NCBI RefSeq assembly: GCF_019049105.1
Contig: NZ_JAHQZR010000002.1
Span: forward strand, 124,001 to 188,000
Direction: 5' to 3'
Length of the DNA stretch: 64,000 bases
Source: Leucobacter chinensis
Lineage (GTDB): Bacteria; Actinomycetota; Actinomycetes; Actinomycetales; Microbacteriaceae
In this document: in pieces, positions 1 through 8,974 of the stretch
Layout of the letters: every line of letters starts with the position of its first letter
Position numbering within the stretch: the stretch's first letter is position 1
Made by a program: the position numbers and the translations under genes
Notes under the pieces: model-generated
Databases searched by the model: none
What the model saw: only the letters and a program-made list of their open reading frames with translations
Told to the model about the DNA's origin: nothing

Positions 1-312
1 CACTACGACGAGATCGGCCTTTTGGAGCCTTCAGGGCGCTCCGAAGGGGGTTTTCGCCTCTACACCGAGGACGACTACGAACGGCTCATGCTCATTCGCA
101 GGATGAAACCGCTCGGCTATTCCCTGGAACAGATGCGTGACCTGCTGCGCGCACTGGACGCGACCCGAGCCGAGAACACTGTCGGCGTTGAAGCTGTACA
201 ACTACTCGCTGAATTCCTGACCGACGCCGAGCAGCGACGAGCAAGGCTCGAGAAGCAGCTCTCCGCTGCGGACGAGTTTATTGGCCTGCTGGGTGAGCAC
301 ATCAGGCCCTGA
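1..312 (+). CDS. MerR-family transcriptional regulator, 5' truncated by window edge
   Basis: The open frame runs from the first base without a start codon, so only the C-terminal 103 residues are present. It begins HYDEIGLLEPSGR and continues GGFRLYTEDDYERL, the classic second helix and wing of the MerR DNA-binding domain. A helical stretch follows (about residues 60-100) that in this family forms the dimerising coiled coil. The N-terminal helix-turn-helix lies outside the window. No metal-binding cysteines are seen in the visible part, so the inducer cannot be guessed. It converges on the SSB gene with a shared hairpin between them (379-411). It could be element cargo or a flanking host gene. 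Confidence 0.85.
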   Translation, partial: HYDEIGLLEPSGRSEGGFRLYTEDDYERLMLIRRMKPLGYSLEQMRDLLRALDATRAENTVGVEAVQLLAEFLTDAEQRRARLEKQLSAADEFIGLLGEHIRP

Positions 313-378
313 TCCCGCCCGAAAGCGATACCACACGGTCAAGGTGATACTCAGAATTACTTTGTCGCGCACAGAGAA

Positions 379-411
379 AAGGTGGGGGTCCCAACGGGTG
401 ACCCCCACCTT
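379..411. terminator. bidirectional hairpin terminator
   Basis: A perfect 12-bp inverted repeat (aaggtgggggtc at 379-390, gacccccacctt at 400-411) with a 9-base loop sits between the convergent MerR fragment and the SSB gene. It likely ends both transcripts. Confidence 0.7.
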
Positions 412-424
412 GAGTGCTCTGGCA

Positions 425-1225
425 CTACCGCGCGTAAGACTGCGCGATTGGCTGCTGCCCCGAAACAGTCATGTTCTCAGGGCTGTGAAGCTTTTCAGCG
501 TCACGCCAAGAAAGGGCGGGCCCATCACCCACACCTTCACCCATGACACTTGTCAGGTACAGGTATTCCGTCATGGGAAGCCTCGCCTGCATCACCGCTG
601 CATTAACTGATATTTGAGCTTCTTCCGGCGTGGCCGCATCAGCGAAAGCAGCCAGGATTACAGCCTCGGTCTGCTCGCTCATTCGCTGTGCTTCAACGAG
701 TTCACCAAGTCGATGCTCCAGTTTCTGGGAGGCTCTACGATATTTTGAGATATCTGCCTCCGCAGCAGTTTCTTTTCGCGGTTGTTCCCCTACGCTTCGC
801 TGGTTGGTTTGCTCGGCAGTTTGCGTGCGTGTGTTCGCCTTCGTTTGATGGGGTGTGCGATCAATCTGGGCTTTCACTCTGGTTCCGTCGAACCCGAAAG
901 AATCTACCCAGAAAGAGGTAGAAGTAACGACTCGGCCGTCAGCCAGTTCTTTCTGGGTTTCTTTCCCCAGCTGTCCAACGACGATGATGGGGTCTCCCGC
1001 CTGAAACGTCTCGTTGAACCGTACAGCGTTACTGCCTCGAACCATCACATCATTGTGCCAAATCGTTTCAGGCTCAGCCCACACTGGCTTGCCCTGCATA
1101 TCGTACGTAGGTGGCGCGAACTTCTTCTCTGCCAGGGAAATGATCGCGAGTGCATCTTTCCCATTTTCCTGATCCTGAGGGAAGAATTTGATTTCTTTAC
1201 CGATATTGCCTTTGATTGCTTCCAT
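425..1225 (-). CDS. single-stranded DNA-binding protein-like (SSB)
   Basis: The 266-residue protein has an OB-fold-like N-terminal half. VMVRGSNAVRFNETFQAGD and the IIVVGQLGKE segment resemble the SSB core, where strands lead into a capacity to wrap ssDNA. The second half is a charged linker and a helical tail without the usual acidic SSB tip. The start at 1225 is preferred over a frame opening at 1258 because GGAGAGG lies just upstream of that ATG. It is the last visible gene of the leftward transfer operon, where plasmid SSBs protect the transferred strand. Its assignment rests on the N-terminal half only. Confidence 0.65.
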   Translation of the reverse strand: MEAIKGNIGKEIKFFPQDQENGKDALAIISLAEKKFAPPTYDMQGKPVWAEPETIWHNDVMVRGSNAVRFNETFQAGDPIIVVGQLGKETQKELADGRVVTSTSFWVDSFGFDGTRVKAQIDRTPHQTKANTRTQTAEQTNQRSVGEQPRKETAAEADISKYRRASQKLEHRLGELVEAQRMSEQTEAVILAAFADAATPEEAQISVNAAVMQARLPMTEYLYLTSVMGEGVGDGPALSWRDAEKLHSPENMTVSGQQPIAQSYAR

Positions 1226-1267
1226 GGTGTCCTCTCCGAGCCCGGCTTTGGGTCTCACTGAGAAGAG

Positions 1268-1507
1268 TCATAATTGTGCGCAGTCCTCGCTTTGGTTTTT
1301 ATTACTGTGGTCGATAATGAACGCACGTATCATCATGAAGGTTTCAGCCATCATGACGCGTGAATGGCAAATCCCCTCTTGCGGCAATGCTTCACTGACA
1401 CGGAACTGCTCTCGCCATGCACAATTGTTGGCCTTAGCTAATTCGTCTAAGGCAGCGATTTGCATCGGTTGCAGCTCCAGATCAGTGTGCTCCTCGAACT
1501 TGCTCAT
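1268..1507 (-). CDS. small hypothetical protein of the transfer operon
   Basis: This 79-residue protein starts MSKFEEHTDLELQPMQIAAL. The ATG overlaps the stop of the HNH gene as ATGA, which argues for translational coupling and for this start rather than an upstream GTG at 1561. It is mostly helical by composition and has no signal peptide or recognised motif. I do not recognise the family. The position between SSB and HNH genes suggests a DNA-handling role, which is inference only. Confidence 0.55.
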   Translation of the reverse strand: MSKFEEHTDLELQPMQIAALDELAKANNCAWREQFRVSEALPQEGICHSRVMMAETFMMIRAFIIDHSNKNQSEDCAQL

Positions 1508-1917
1508 CGGGTCTGGGAGTTTTCCTGATGCTGGGCTTCGTACTGGCTCCGATTCTCCCACCGTAACGTTCTCATTCCTTGTCGTTGCGCGGTTGCCCGG
1601 GGCATACGGAGGTAGGTGGCCGATTCCACGATCTCATGCAACCGGTAATGGCACTCAGCACACATACCCGCAAGATCAACGTGTGCTTCATTGCCTAAGC
1701 GGTCATAAGAAATATGGTGTACGTGATCGTTCAAAGACCATTCCTTACCGCACCCACCAAAACAGAAAATCGTGGTAATTCCGGTGCGCTGTTTCTCGTC
1801 CTGTTCCCACTGTGCTCTGCGCGCAAACCAGGCCGCTGATTCAATGTATTTCGCGTACTTCGCGCGGCGATAGCTCCTCTTCACCGAGCGCTCTGTCCCT
1901 CGCCTCATTTCACGCAT
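1504..1917 (-). CDS. HNH endonuclease-domain protein
   Basis: About 137 residues, basic at the N-terminus. The core reads CFGGCGKEW, then NDHVHHISYDRLGNE, then CAECHYRLHE. This gives the two CxxC-type zinc pairs and the H-x-x-H pattern expected of an HNH nuclease, where the DHVHHIS segment supplies the catalytic and metal histidines. The chosen ATG at 1917 overlaps the end of the coupling-protein gene by eight bases; an ATG three codons later is also possible. HNH proteins are frequent in actinobacterial conjugative elements. Whether it nicks, restricts or repairs DNA cannot be told. Confidence 0.7.
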   Translation of the reverse strand: MREMRRGTERSVKRSYRRAKYAKYIESAAWFARRAQWEQDEKQRTGITTIFCFGGCGKEWSLNDHVHHISYDRLGNEAHVDLAGMCAECHYRLHEIVESATYLRMPRATAQRQGMRTLRWENRSQYEAQHQENSQTR

Positions 1918-3697
1918 TCCGGTACTCCATAATCTGGTCAGCGAACTGCGACGTCGATGCAACCTGTTTACTCAAACGAGCAGCACTCGCCTCGCATGAC
2001 TTGTAGCGGGGGTGCTTATTGAAGGGCCGCATTTCGGGGATCACTGCTGGCAGGTTTTTGTAAAACAAGAGACAGTACTTGTTCTTGAGCTCTCGAATTT
2101 CCTTACCAGTGAGGATCGCTTGTTTTTCCCGACTGACCGAGACCGAGTTGTGGCCCTGGCCCCAGCTGTGGGAGTCCCGCTGCACCCACAGCTCACCAAT
2201 GAGCTGTTCCACGTCTCGCAGGTCGTCAGCTTTTGACCCGCCTGGGAGAATGATTTTCGCAACCGCTGCATCCCACAACGTTTCCGCGTTTTCAGCCCCC
2301 CACTGGGCGAGCTGACCTTTTGACTGAAACACCGCAACAACGACACGGCCACGGCCACCGCCAGCCGTAATCAGCTCATACAGGCCCTGATATTCAAAGT
2401 TTCCGGCCTCATCAAGGAGGTACGTGACTGGCGGATCAAGTCTGGTGCCAGGCATCGCGTCAGCGATGCCTTTCGTGACGTAATCCATTTCTGCGAGCAG
2501 CCCGTCGATGATGCGAACGTAACCGCCGGTGGTTTGTTTGTCGCCCACAAGGTAGAGGGTTTCTTTCTCGAATACGAACCGTACCGGGTCAAAGCGTTCA
2601 TCTTGTTCGCCAGGTTTCATCCACGAGCGTGCAGACCGTGATTCCAGAAACGCGAGCACCGTACTGAGCGTGCCCCAAGAGCTCACACGCTGCTCCGGTG
2701 GCTGCGTAATGATTTGCTCGAGGTGTGCAGCATGTTCATCAAGTCCTTGCTCATGTTCACGGATCAGTTTCACCGCGTTCATAGCTTCTTGCGGATTCGA
2801 CACCCATTCCCAAATATCGTCAACGGTTTTGTTCCCGAGAGCGGCAGCATGGAACAAGTGAGCGGCAAGCTGCTGACCGAGCGTATCCCAGTGGCCGCCG
2901 TTGCTGGTTGATCCAGAGAACGAGTCTGAGGGGATCAACGCTTTAATACGGCGAATGAGGGTCTCTTCATTCTCACACCCCTCAATCGGGTTCCACCGCA
3001 ACACATGCCCGAGGCTGTCGCCTCCAGCTACACCTGGCGCGAAAACCCATACACGACGGCCGCCACGCTGACGCTCTTCAATCGTCATCGTGGCGTTATC
3101 CATTTTCGATGATGTCGTGATCACCGCGCCTGGCGCATCGACGAGCCAGTTCAACACAATATGCCAGCCTTTACCTGACCGAGAAGGCCCAATAACGATG
3201 ATCGGGTCTTCAATCTTCATCCACACGTCAATGCCTTGGAACACCCCGAGCCGGTACCCAACATCGGTTGCTTTCATGACCGCCGGGTCGACGGCTGGAC
3301 GGAATCGTGCGCCTTCTTTCAGGAGGTTTTTCACACCGAGCTGCTTATTCACTTCTCGGGGTTTCGCGAGCCCTTCAGTGAGCTGTGGGTTTTTCTTCCT
3401 CCTGAAATGTAGAACGGTAAGGAACGTTCCGAACCCGGTAACGCCAGCAATAAATCCAAGCACAGCAAGCCAGTGGCCCACGTCAGAGGCCCCACCAGTA
3501 ATCTGGGTCGGTGTCGATGTGCCCCAAAGCTTCACCAGCACCAGTATCGAAGGTTTATCTGCCTGCCTGAAAAAGGACGGGTTGGTCACGCCGATCGCGA
3601 AAAGCTGTGGCATGAACAAAACGCTCAGCACAGTGGCAAGAACCATCGCTACCGCGAGGCCTGCCGGGAGCGTCGACCAGGTGTATTTCGGTTTCAT
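1910..3697 (-). CDS. type IV coupling protein, VirD4/TraG family
   Basis: A 595-residue membrane ATPase that would bring the DNA-relaxase complex to the conjugation channel. Two hydrophobic segments lie at about residues 10-36 and 75-98. Walker A is GPSRSGKG at about 170-177 and a Walker B-like YLLDEAGNFE is near residue 415. The GxAxxG-type dividing region ends in sequence typical of TraG/VirD4 proteins. The start at 3697 is favoured because its ATG overlaps the previous stop as ATGA; a longer frame opens at 3742. It sits directly downstream of the VirB4 and unknown genes, consistent with one transfer machine. Confidence 0.88.
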   Translation of the reverse strand: MKPKYTWSTLPAGLAVAMVLATVLSVLFMPQLFAIGVTNPSFFRQADKPSILVLVKLWGTSTPTQITGGASDVGHWLAVLGFIAGVTGFGTFLTVLHFRRKKNPQLTEGLAKPREVNKQLGVKNLLKEGARFRPAVDPAVMKATDVGYRLGVFQGIDVWMKIEDPIIVIGPSRSGKGWHIVLNWLVDAPGAVITTSSKMDNATMTIEERQRGGRRVWVFAPGVAGGDSLGHVLRWNPIEGCENEETLIRRIKALIPSDSFSGSTSNGGHWDTLGQQLAAHLFHAAALGNKTVDDIWEWVSNPQEAMNAVKLIREHEQGLDEHAAHLEQIITQPPEQRVSSWGTLSTVLAFLESRSARSWMKPGEQDERFDPVRFVFEKETLYLVGDKQTTGGYVRIIDGLLAEMDYVTKGIADAMPGTRLDPPVTYLLDEAGNFEYQGLYELITAGGGRGRVVVAVFQSKGQLAQWGAENAETLWDAAVAKIILPGGSKADDLRDVEQLIGELWVQRDSHSWGQGHNSVSVSREKQAILTGKEIRELKNKYCLLFYKNLPAVIPEMRPFNKHPRYKSCEASAARLSKQVASTSQFADQIMEYRNA

Positions 3698-4188
3698 GCA
3701 AGCCCCTGATGGGTGAAGATCTTCAGCTCGTGGCCGACGCACTCGCTCATAAGGGCGGCCGACTTCGCCACAACAAATAACGCATACTTCACCGGGAGCG
3801 CAGCGCGGCCGCGTTGCTTCACCGCGTACTCGCTGAACGCATCGGCGATGCCGGCATTGAGTGCGAGATAGGTTTTCAGCTCTTCAAGCTCCGTGCTGTG
3901 TTCCAGGTAGTTCCCGAATGTGCGTAATCCCCGTACCGCTGCAGCAGGAACGGTTACCGGCATCCCATCGGCCATGCTTGCGACCCGATGATGCCGCTCA
4001 AGCTGCAGACGTACTTCGTTAGCGGCTTCGAGGTGCTGCCCGAGCTCTGCATCAAGCAGCCGATACCCCACCATATGGAGCACTCCAGTGTGCACTTCCC
4101 ATGCTTGCGCGAAACTCAGATCGGTCGGGGTTGGTGGTAGCTCCATGCCTTGGGCAAACGAAGAATAGATTTCATTGACGCTATTCAT
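3694..4188 (-). CDS. conserved transfer-operon protein, unknown function
   Basis: The product is 164 residues, soluble by appearance and largely helical, with no signal peptide or clear motif. ATGA overlaps join it at both ends, to the VirB4-like ATPase gene upstream and the coupling-protein gene downstream. It is therefore almost certainly co-translated with two conjugation ATPases. A chaperone or adaptor for the coupling protein is a reasonable guess but nothing in the sequence proves it. Confidence 0.6.
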   Translation of the reverse strand: MNSVNEIYSSFAQGMELPPTPTDLSFAQAWEVHTGVLHMVGYRLLDAELGQHLEAANEVRLQLERHHRVASMADGMPVTVPAAAVRGLRTFGNYLEHSTELEELKTYLALNAGIADAFSEYAVKQRGRAALPVKYALFVVAKSAALMSECVGHELKIFTHQGLA

Positions 4189-5669
4189 GCAGCATCTTCC
4201 TCCTGCAGAACCATCTGCTTATCAGTATTGAACACTTCCCGTTCCCACGGCGTCGTCGTTGGTGTACCGTCCACAACATATGAACGGTTACGCATCTTGA
4301 TGAGGAATTGGCCACGCTGCAGCCCACCAATCGCAGTCGCTTCAGCATCCGTGTACGTACCGTCTTTCACAGCATTGTTGAGAGCCGACTGTGGCTGGTT
4401 GAAGCACACCCTGTTGGCGTATCCACGGAGCAGCGATTTCGCGAGCTCACGCTCTTTTGACCCTTCCGCACCAACCGCATCGAAGTCTCCACCTTCATGA
4501 ACGATGAGCACCATCGAGATGCCGTATTCACCCGAAAGTTTCAACTGTTCTTGGTGAGCTTCGAGCGCGGCAACGCTTTTCATGTCACGCCAGCCTTCTT
4601 CACGAATCACGAAATATCGGCGCCCTGATGATTTATTTGAGATCGTGTTTTGCACCCACGCATTCGAGACAGCTTGCGCCACTGAAAGCGCTCCTGCACC
4701 TCGTTGACTGATCGCTGAAGTATCAATGACTGTGTAAGGGCAGTCCGGCCGTAGCGACACCGAAGAATGAGTATCAAACATTTCCCCGAGGTCTCCTTCA
4801 ACGAGCCGACGCAGCCCATCCCACAAATCATCTGCGTCTCGCTTCTCGTAATGGTTGCCGCCTTGAGCACGCACAATGTTTTCTGGGCTTAGTTCTTGCC
4901 ACACGTCCCGAATTGTTGGACGGTCATTCGTCTTGCGAATAGCCTCATCAGTTGCCCAGTCCAACAATGAAGCCTCACGGGCGGTGACAGCTCTCTCGCC
5001 AGGGTTCAGTAACGTCGCGATCTGCTGCAGCACAGCGTTTCGACCTGCCCTCACACGCGACTGATACGCGATCACGCTCTCACCCAAGCGTTGCTCAGGC
5101 CGTTCAAGCGGGTTAATCCGTATCTCACTCCCGTAAGCGCCCAGTTCGAAAACGTCACCGCCAAGCGCGTGCGCGGCCACGCCGTGCTCGCCCTTCGAAT
5201 CAGACGTGTTGATCGCGTAGTGGCCTATCTCGACAAGGAGCGAAACGAGTCTTTTGATCCAGAAACTTTTCCCTTGACGCAATGAACCCTCGATCAAGAG
5301 ATTCGGTGAGCTCACAAGCCCAGACGCATACAGCGTCCAAGGGTCAAACGTGAACGCGCCACCGCCTGACATCATCTCGATCCCAATAATCGGCCCAGCA
5401 GGGTCATGAATATCCGCGGCAGCATAGGGGTTCGCTGCTGCGATCTGAAACCCAGTCGCTCGATGGAACGGCCGTCTAATCCGAAACGTCCAAAAGTCTG
5501 AAAGCGCAGGGAATTTCTTCCGGATCATCGGCAACGGGTCAACGATTATTGAGGCAGGATTATCATTCCCAGTCTGATTCTCAGAGAGCTCCCGCAAATA
5601 CTTTTCGAGCTCCTTCCGCTCCTTTTTTGTCAGACCAGCAGGAGCAAGGGTAATCGTTTGCTTCGCCAT
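4185..5669 (-). CDS. VirB4-like conjugation ATPase
   Basis: This 494-residue protein has Walker A GSLRQGKS at residues 128-135 within NLLIEGSLRQGKSFW. A hydrophobic strand ending VIREEGWRDM replaces the canonical Walker B DEAW; the equivalent helix follows with a nucleotide-switch-like region. It lacks the N-terminal VirB4 portion, which is supplied by the upstream gene at 5672-7174. Such a split VirB4 is common in actinobacterial mobile elements. Only two bases separate the two genes. The protein should energise assembly of the type IV secretion channel at the inner face of the membrane. Confidence 0.82.
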   Translation of the reverse strand: MAKQTITLAPAGLTKKERKELEKYLRELSENQTGNDNPASIIVDPLPMIRKKFPALSDFWTFRIRRPFHRATGFQIAAANPYAAADIHDPAGPIIGIEMMSGGGAFTFDPWTLYASGLVSSPNLLIEGSLRQGKSFWIKRLVSLLVEIGHYAINTSDSKGEHGVAAHALGGDVFELGAYGSEIRINPLERPEQRLGESVIAYQSRVRAGRNAVLQQIATLLNPGERAVTAREASLLDWATDEAIRKTNDRPTIRDVWQELSPENIVRAQGGNHYEKRDADDLWDGLRRLVEGDLGEMFDTHSSVSLRPDCPYTVIDTSAISQRGAGALSVAQAVSNAWVQNTISNKSSGRRYFVIREEGWRDMKSVAALEAHQEQLKLSGEYGISMVLIVHEGGDFDAVGAEGSKERELAKSLLRGYANRVCFNQPQSALNNAVKDGTYTDAEATAIGGLQRGQFLIKMRNRSYVVDGTPTTTPWEREVFNTDKQMVLQEEDAA

Positions 5670-5671
5670 AC

Positions 5672-7174
5672 TTACTTCATTCCTTCCCCACAGGGATACG
5701 CAATATTCAACAGCGCTTCACCCTGCTGCCAAGGCACTAACCGGGGCTCGAGCCCAGTTGCAGCACACGCGCTCACAATTGATGCAACTTCGCGTTCAAG
5801 AGATTCCTCATCGGTGGCCGTAACCGTAATAAACGCCGAGAACCGCAACTCACCCTGGCCTTCCACGAGGTCACGTTCGTGCGCCGCAATCGCATGCCAA
5901 TCAGCTTCATCAGCCGCTGACTCTGGTTTCCCTGCTTTATGCCTAAGGTTTTGGTTCGTAATCCAGGTACGTTTCTCATCTTCGAGACGCTTCATTGCCT
6001 TCCCAATCGGTACCGGCGAAGCTGCAAGCATGAGCGTGTGACGAACTGGTTTACCATTCTGTGGCCTGTTCATCACAAGCCGAGACATAAACCCCGGATA
6101 CGTGTCATACCTCGGCCACTCATGCACCCAAAGCGTTCGATGCCAGGCAGAGTCAGTTTCAACAAAGTTCCGGTGTTCCTCGAACACCATTGGAGTAGCG
6201 GCGTGGGGCGCTACACCTTCATGTTCCGTGCCTAGCCGTACATCGACAGCCTCTTGAGATGCAGGGTCAATAATGCTGCGCCCCCACGCTCCCCACTCAC
6301 GTCCGGTAATCCACGCCACACGACTGAATCCTGCTTGCATGAGCGCCTCGTGCACGGTCTCCATTTCGAGCTCGGCAAGCTTCAACATGCCACGTTTACC
6401 GCCCCCGTAACCCTTCACGAGCTCATTCACATGCCCCTTAAGACGCAAAGTGATCGCCAACTGCGTACGATGCAGCACCACCTGTTCACGAGCAAGCTCA
6501 AGCGCTTCTAAATACGAAGCCTGCGCAGCAGTACCCTGTTTATTCCGTTCATCGAAATACCTCTGCTCGGCCGCGACCGTTCCCGGCCTGGTTTGCTCAA
6601 GCGTCGTTACCCGAACAATGTGCTCTTTTTGCGTGAAAGAACCCAACACCTTCGCCCACTCAAAAATAAGCCAATCGCGTTCGCCCTCTGAAAGCGTCGA
6701 AGGCACCCCCACCTGCGGAAGCCCCATTCCAGCAGTCGCAACAACACAGGTGATCGTCGCCGTCTGTTTCAGCGCATCCCACACCACACACGCACCAGTT
6801 TCAGTCTCATACACAAAAAGCCGGCCTTTCCGACCTGGTATATCGAGAGCCGCTTCTGGCTCAACCTTTTTCGATTCTGGTCTTGCCCGATATTTCGTGG
6901 CACCCAACATCTTCCTCATATTGCCTCCAACTTCACGACCGACATGAGAAAGCAACGGTTCCCCATACATTTTCAACAGTGATAACGCCGCCAACCCGCC
7001 TGTGAACGGCACGAATAGCAGCGCCACGAGAAGGCCCTTGGCAATGACCATGATCCCTGTCAAAACAGCAGCGATTGCCAGCCCAACAAAACCGACACCG
7101 CTAATGCCGTACACCAAACCTTGTGAGGGCAGACGGCTAAAGCTCATTGGCTGTGACACGTAATTTTCTGTCAC
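5672..7174 (-). CDS. SCO6880-like protein (PrgI-type membrane domain plus VirB4 N-terminal domain)
   Basis: A 500-residue protein with two adjacent membrane segments at about residues 20-65, a short basic loop, and then a long soluble domain. This is the layout of the SCO6880 family: a PrgI-like membrane hairpin fused to the N-terminal domain of VirB4. It lacks Walker motifs. The start codon is GTG and overlaps the VirB6-like stop as GTGA. The next gene carries the ATPase core, so the pair equals one VirB4. Role: inner-membrane docking of the conjugation ATPase. Family naming is from recollection of architecture, not a search. Confidence 0.75.
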   Translation of the reverse strand: MTENYVSQPMSFSRLPSQGLVYGISGVGFVGLAIAAVLTGIMVIAKGLLVALLFVPFTGGLAALSLLKMYGEPLLSHVGREVGGNMRKMLGATKYRARPESKKVEPEAALDIPGRKGRLFVYETETGACVVWDALKQTATITCVVATAGMGLPQVGVPSTLSEGERDWLIFEWAKVLGSFTQKEHIVRVTTLEQTRPGTVAAEQRYFDERNKQGTAAQASYLEALELAREQVVLHRTQLAITLRLKGHVNELVKGYGGGKRGMLKLAELEMETVHEALMQAGFSRVAWITGREWGAWGRSIIDPASQEAVDVRLGTEHEGVAPHAATPMVFEEHRNFVETDSAWHRTLWVHEWPRYDTYPGFMSRLVMNRPQNGKPVRHTLMLAASPVPIGKAMKRLEDEKRTWITNQNLRHKAGKPESAADEADWHAIAAHERDLVEGQGELRFSAFITVTATDEESLEREVASIVSACAATGLEPRLVPWQQGEALLNIAYPCGEGMK

Positions 7175-8526
7175 TGGTTACCCCCAGACTGTTTTGGGTT
7201 CGCAGGAGGTGTCCATCTAGGCTGCTCCGGTGCAGATCGAGGTGTTGGCGGAGTACTCGGCGGAGTTTGAGGCCGTTGGGGTGGAGTCTTTGGTGCGGAC
7301 CCGCCTTTCGGCTGCTCTGGCACCCTGTGATTACTCCCTGGCCCACCTTGACTCTGAGGCGGCTGGACTGCACCTTTATTACCTTTGCCCCCACCTGCGC
7401 TACCACCAGGTTGAGGCTTGTCTTTCTTCCCTTGACCTGAGTCAGGAGCAGAAGAACTGCCCTTTCCAGGCTTACTGCCGCTTGGCGCACCGCCACCCGC
7501 ACCCGAGCTAGAGGGGCCAGGTTTCGGCGAACCACCACCAGAGTTACCACCACTACTGCCGCCGCCACTGCCGCGGAACCTTCCAGGCACCATGTGGGGT
7601 ACCCGCTGCACCTGTTGTTTCGCGCCTTGCGCCGCACGGCTGCCAACCTGGTCACCCGAGTCGCTACCCCCAACAAAGTTGAAGAATGTGAACAGCATAA
7701 GCGGCATAAACGAAACAATGACCAAACCGATCGCGAGGCTCATCCCTTGTGGCGACCAGAGCGAGTCAACGTTCCCAAAACCCCGGATGACAAGTTTCAA
7801 AGTTCCGAGAATTAATGGTTTCGCGAGCACCATTGCAATGACCGCAGATGCCCACCGTTTCAACCAAACATCACCATTTTTGAGCGGCAACACGACAAAA
7901 GCGAGCGGCGCGAATGCGATAAGGAGGAGCAGAACAAAGTCTCGGAACGCGAGTGCCACAAACACAAAGATCAGTCCAATAGCAAGCATGATCATCAGAA
8001 GGAGCATCCGAAAGATTGGGTTCGATACTGGCGCGAGGGTCGAAACAATCCCGTTCGTCCAGTTCGCTTCGCCATCGAACATTTGGAAGAGTGAACCGAT
8101 ACTTCCGTCCCCTTCTTCCCCGGTCAAAGCATCAGTGAAATGACTCGCGAATTCATCGACGACAGCGAGAGCTTGATACACCAGCCACCAGGCGAACATG
8201 GTTGCCGGAAAGGTACCGAACCCCCCGAAAATTGCTCGCAGAATGAGGTCTTTGCGCTGCTTCACTAAAGCAACAGAGAGCCCAATAATGAGCACCGCCA
8301 GAGACAACATGAGGGACAACCCAAGCCATACGCCCGCCTCGCTCATCGCGGTCTCCCACAAGCCGCCTTCTTGGTCGAGGGCTGAGGGGACAAGAACGAT
8401 CTCAGCAAGCCAATTGATCATGTCTGCTAGACCATTGCCGGTCTTCTCCATCGTCTTGCACCACAGGTCAGCAAACCCGCAATCAAAGTTGACCGCTAGC
8501 CCGTCTTGTTCCTCAGCCCTCAACAT
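7171..8526 (-). CDS. VirB6/TrbL-like conjugation membrane protein
   Basis: The 451-residue product has about six hydrophobic segments between residues 60 and 300, including LGLSLMLSLAVLIIGLSVAL and a very hydrophobic FRDFVLLLLIAFAPLAFVVL region. A low-complexity Gly/Ser/Pro/Gln tail fills residues 310-451. That is the usual plan for TrbL/VirB6 proteins of Gram-positive elements, which form part of the inner-membrane pore. The ATG follows the stop of the preceding small membrane gene without a gap. Many overlapping frames exist across the tail on both strands; they are products of its GC-rich repetitive codons. Confidence 0.78.
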   Translation of the reverse strand: MLRAEEQDGLAVNFDCGFADLWCKTMEKTGNGLADMINWLAEIVLVPSALDQEGGLWETAMSEAGVWLGLSLMLSLAVLIIGLSVALVKQRKDLILRAIFGGFGTFPATMFAWWLVYQALAVVDEFASHFTDALTGEEGDGSIGSLFQMFDGEANWTNGIVSTLAPVSNPIFRMLLLMIMLAIGLIFVFVALAFRDFVLLLLIAFAPLAFVVLPLKNGDVWLKRWASAVIAMVLAKPLILGTLKLVIRGFGNVDSLWSPQGMSLAIGLVIVSFMPLMLFTFFNFVGGSDSGDQVGSRAAQGAKQQVQRVPHMVPGRFRGSGGGSSGGNSGGGSPKPGPSSSGAGGGAPSGSKPGKGSSSAPDSGQGKKDKPQPGGSAGGGKGNKGAVQPPQSQGGPGSNHRVPEQPKGGSAPKTPPQRPQTPPSTPPTPRSAPEQPRWTPPANPKQSGGNQ

Positions 8527-8847
8527 TTACAGCCCCAGATCCAGGCCGATAATGAAGTCGTACAGCAACGTGACACTGCCGAGGCAGACGAGCCCGATGA
8601 ACACCCAAAGGATGATGCCACTCGCTTTTTGCTGGATACCCTGGTTGCCAAAACCCTTGAACACGATCAGAAGCAGCAACACAATAAGTGCGAGAAAACC
8701 GAGCAGGAGACCACCGCCCAACGTCCATGACACAACCTGGTTAAGAAGGGTGGAACCGGGGAAACCGAAATCTGGCGTAATTTCGGGCATCTCATCAGCC
8801 GGCAAAAGGCTAAATGCGCGTGAAGATAAGAGAACAAGGGTGTCCAT
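8527..8847 (-). CDS. small two-helix membrane protein, pilin/VirB2-position
   Basis: A 106-residue protein with two strongly hydrophobic helices (about residues 37-64 and 76-100) after a 35-residue polar N-terminus. It lies immediately upstream of the VirB6-like gene. Small two-helix proteins in that place are often VirB2/TrbC-like pilins or their Gram-positive equivalents; the sequence is not specific enough to decide. It is the first gene after a terminator and starts below a 10-bp inverted repeat (8854-8889) that includes its ribosome-binding site, so its translation or transcription may be set separately from the upstream genes. Confidence 0.6.
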   Translation of the reverse strand: MDTLVLLSSRAFSLLPADEMPEITPDFGFPGSTLLNQVVSWTLGGGLLLGFLALIVLLLLIVFKGFGNQGIQQKASGIILWVFIGLVCLGSVTLLYDFIIGLDLGL

Positions 8848-8853
8848 AGTGAA

Positions 8854-8889
8854 CCTTTCTTTCAGTGAGTGAGTTCACCGAAAGAAAGG
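8854..8889 (-). promoter_or_regulatory. inverted repeat overlapping the ribosome-binding site of the 8527-8847 gene
   Basis: CCTTTCTTTC at 8854-8863 and GAAAGAAAGG at 8880-8889 are perfect inverted copies 16 bases apart. Read on the minus strand, the second arm GAAAGAAAGG is the likely Shine-Dalgarno sequence, six bases before the ATG at 8847. A hairpin would bury it. It could be an operator, an mRNA switch or a protein-binding site. Confidence 0.5.
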
Positions 8890-8926
8890 CAACACCGCGC
8901 AGCACGGGTATCTTTCCAAACCCAAA

Positions 8927-8960
8927 GAGGGGGTGTCACCTTTGCAGGTGACACCCCCTC
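8927..8960 (-). terminator. hairpin terminator after the wall-hydrolase gene
   Basis: A perfect 15-bp stem (gagggggtgtcacct, 8927-8941; aggtgacaccccctc, 8946-8960) with a TTGC loop begins 14 bases after the stop of the 8975-9646 gene. The minus-strand sequence after it is T-rich. It divides the transfer operon into two transcripts or attenuates read-through. Confidence 0.7.
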
Positions 8961-8974
8961 TCATCGTGCATCAT

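Noticed and set aside
1188-1778. 196-codon plus-strand frame near the left end
   Set aside because: Overlaps three minus-strand genes linked by ATGA and has no recognisable domain.
7137-7815. Several long overlapping frames across the VirB6-like C-terminus
   Set aside because: They shadow a Gly/Pro/Gln-rich coding tail, start inside the gene and have no ribosome-binding sites or family-like sequence.
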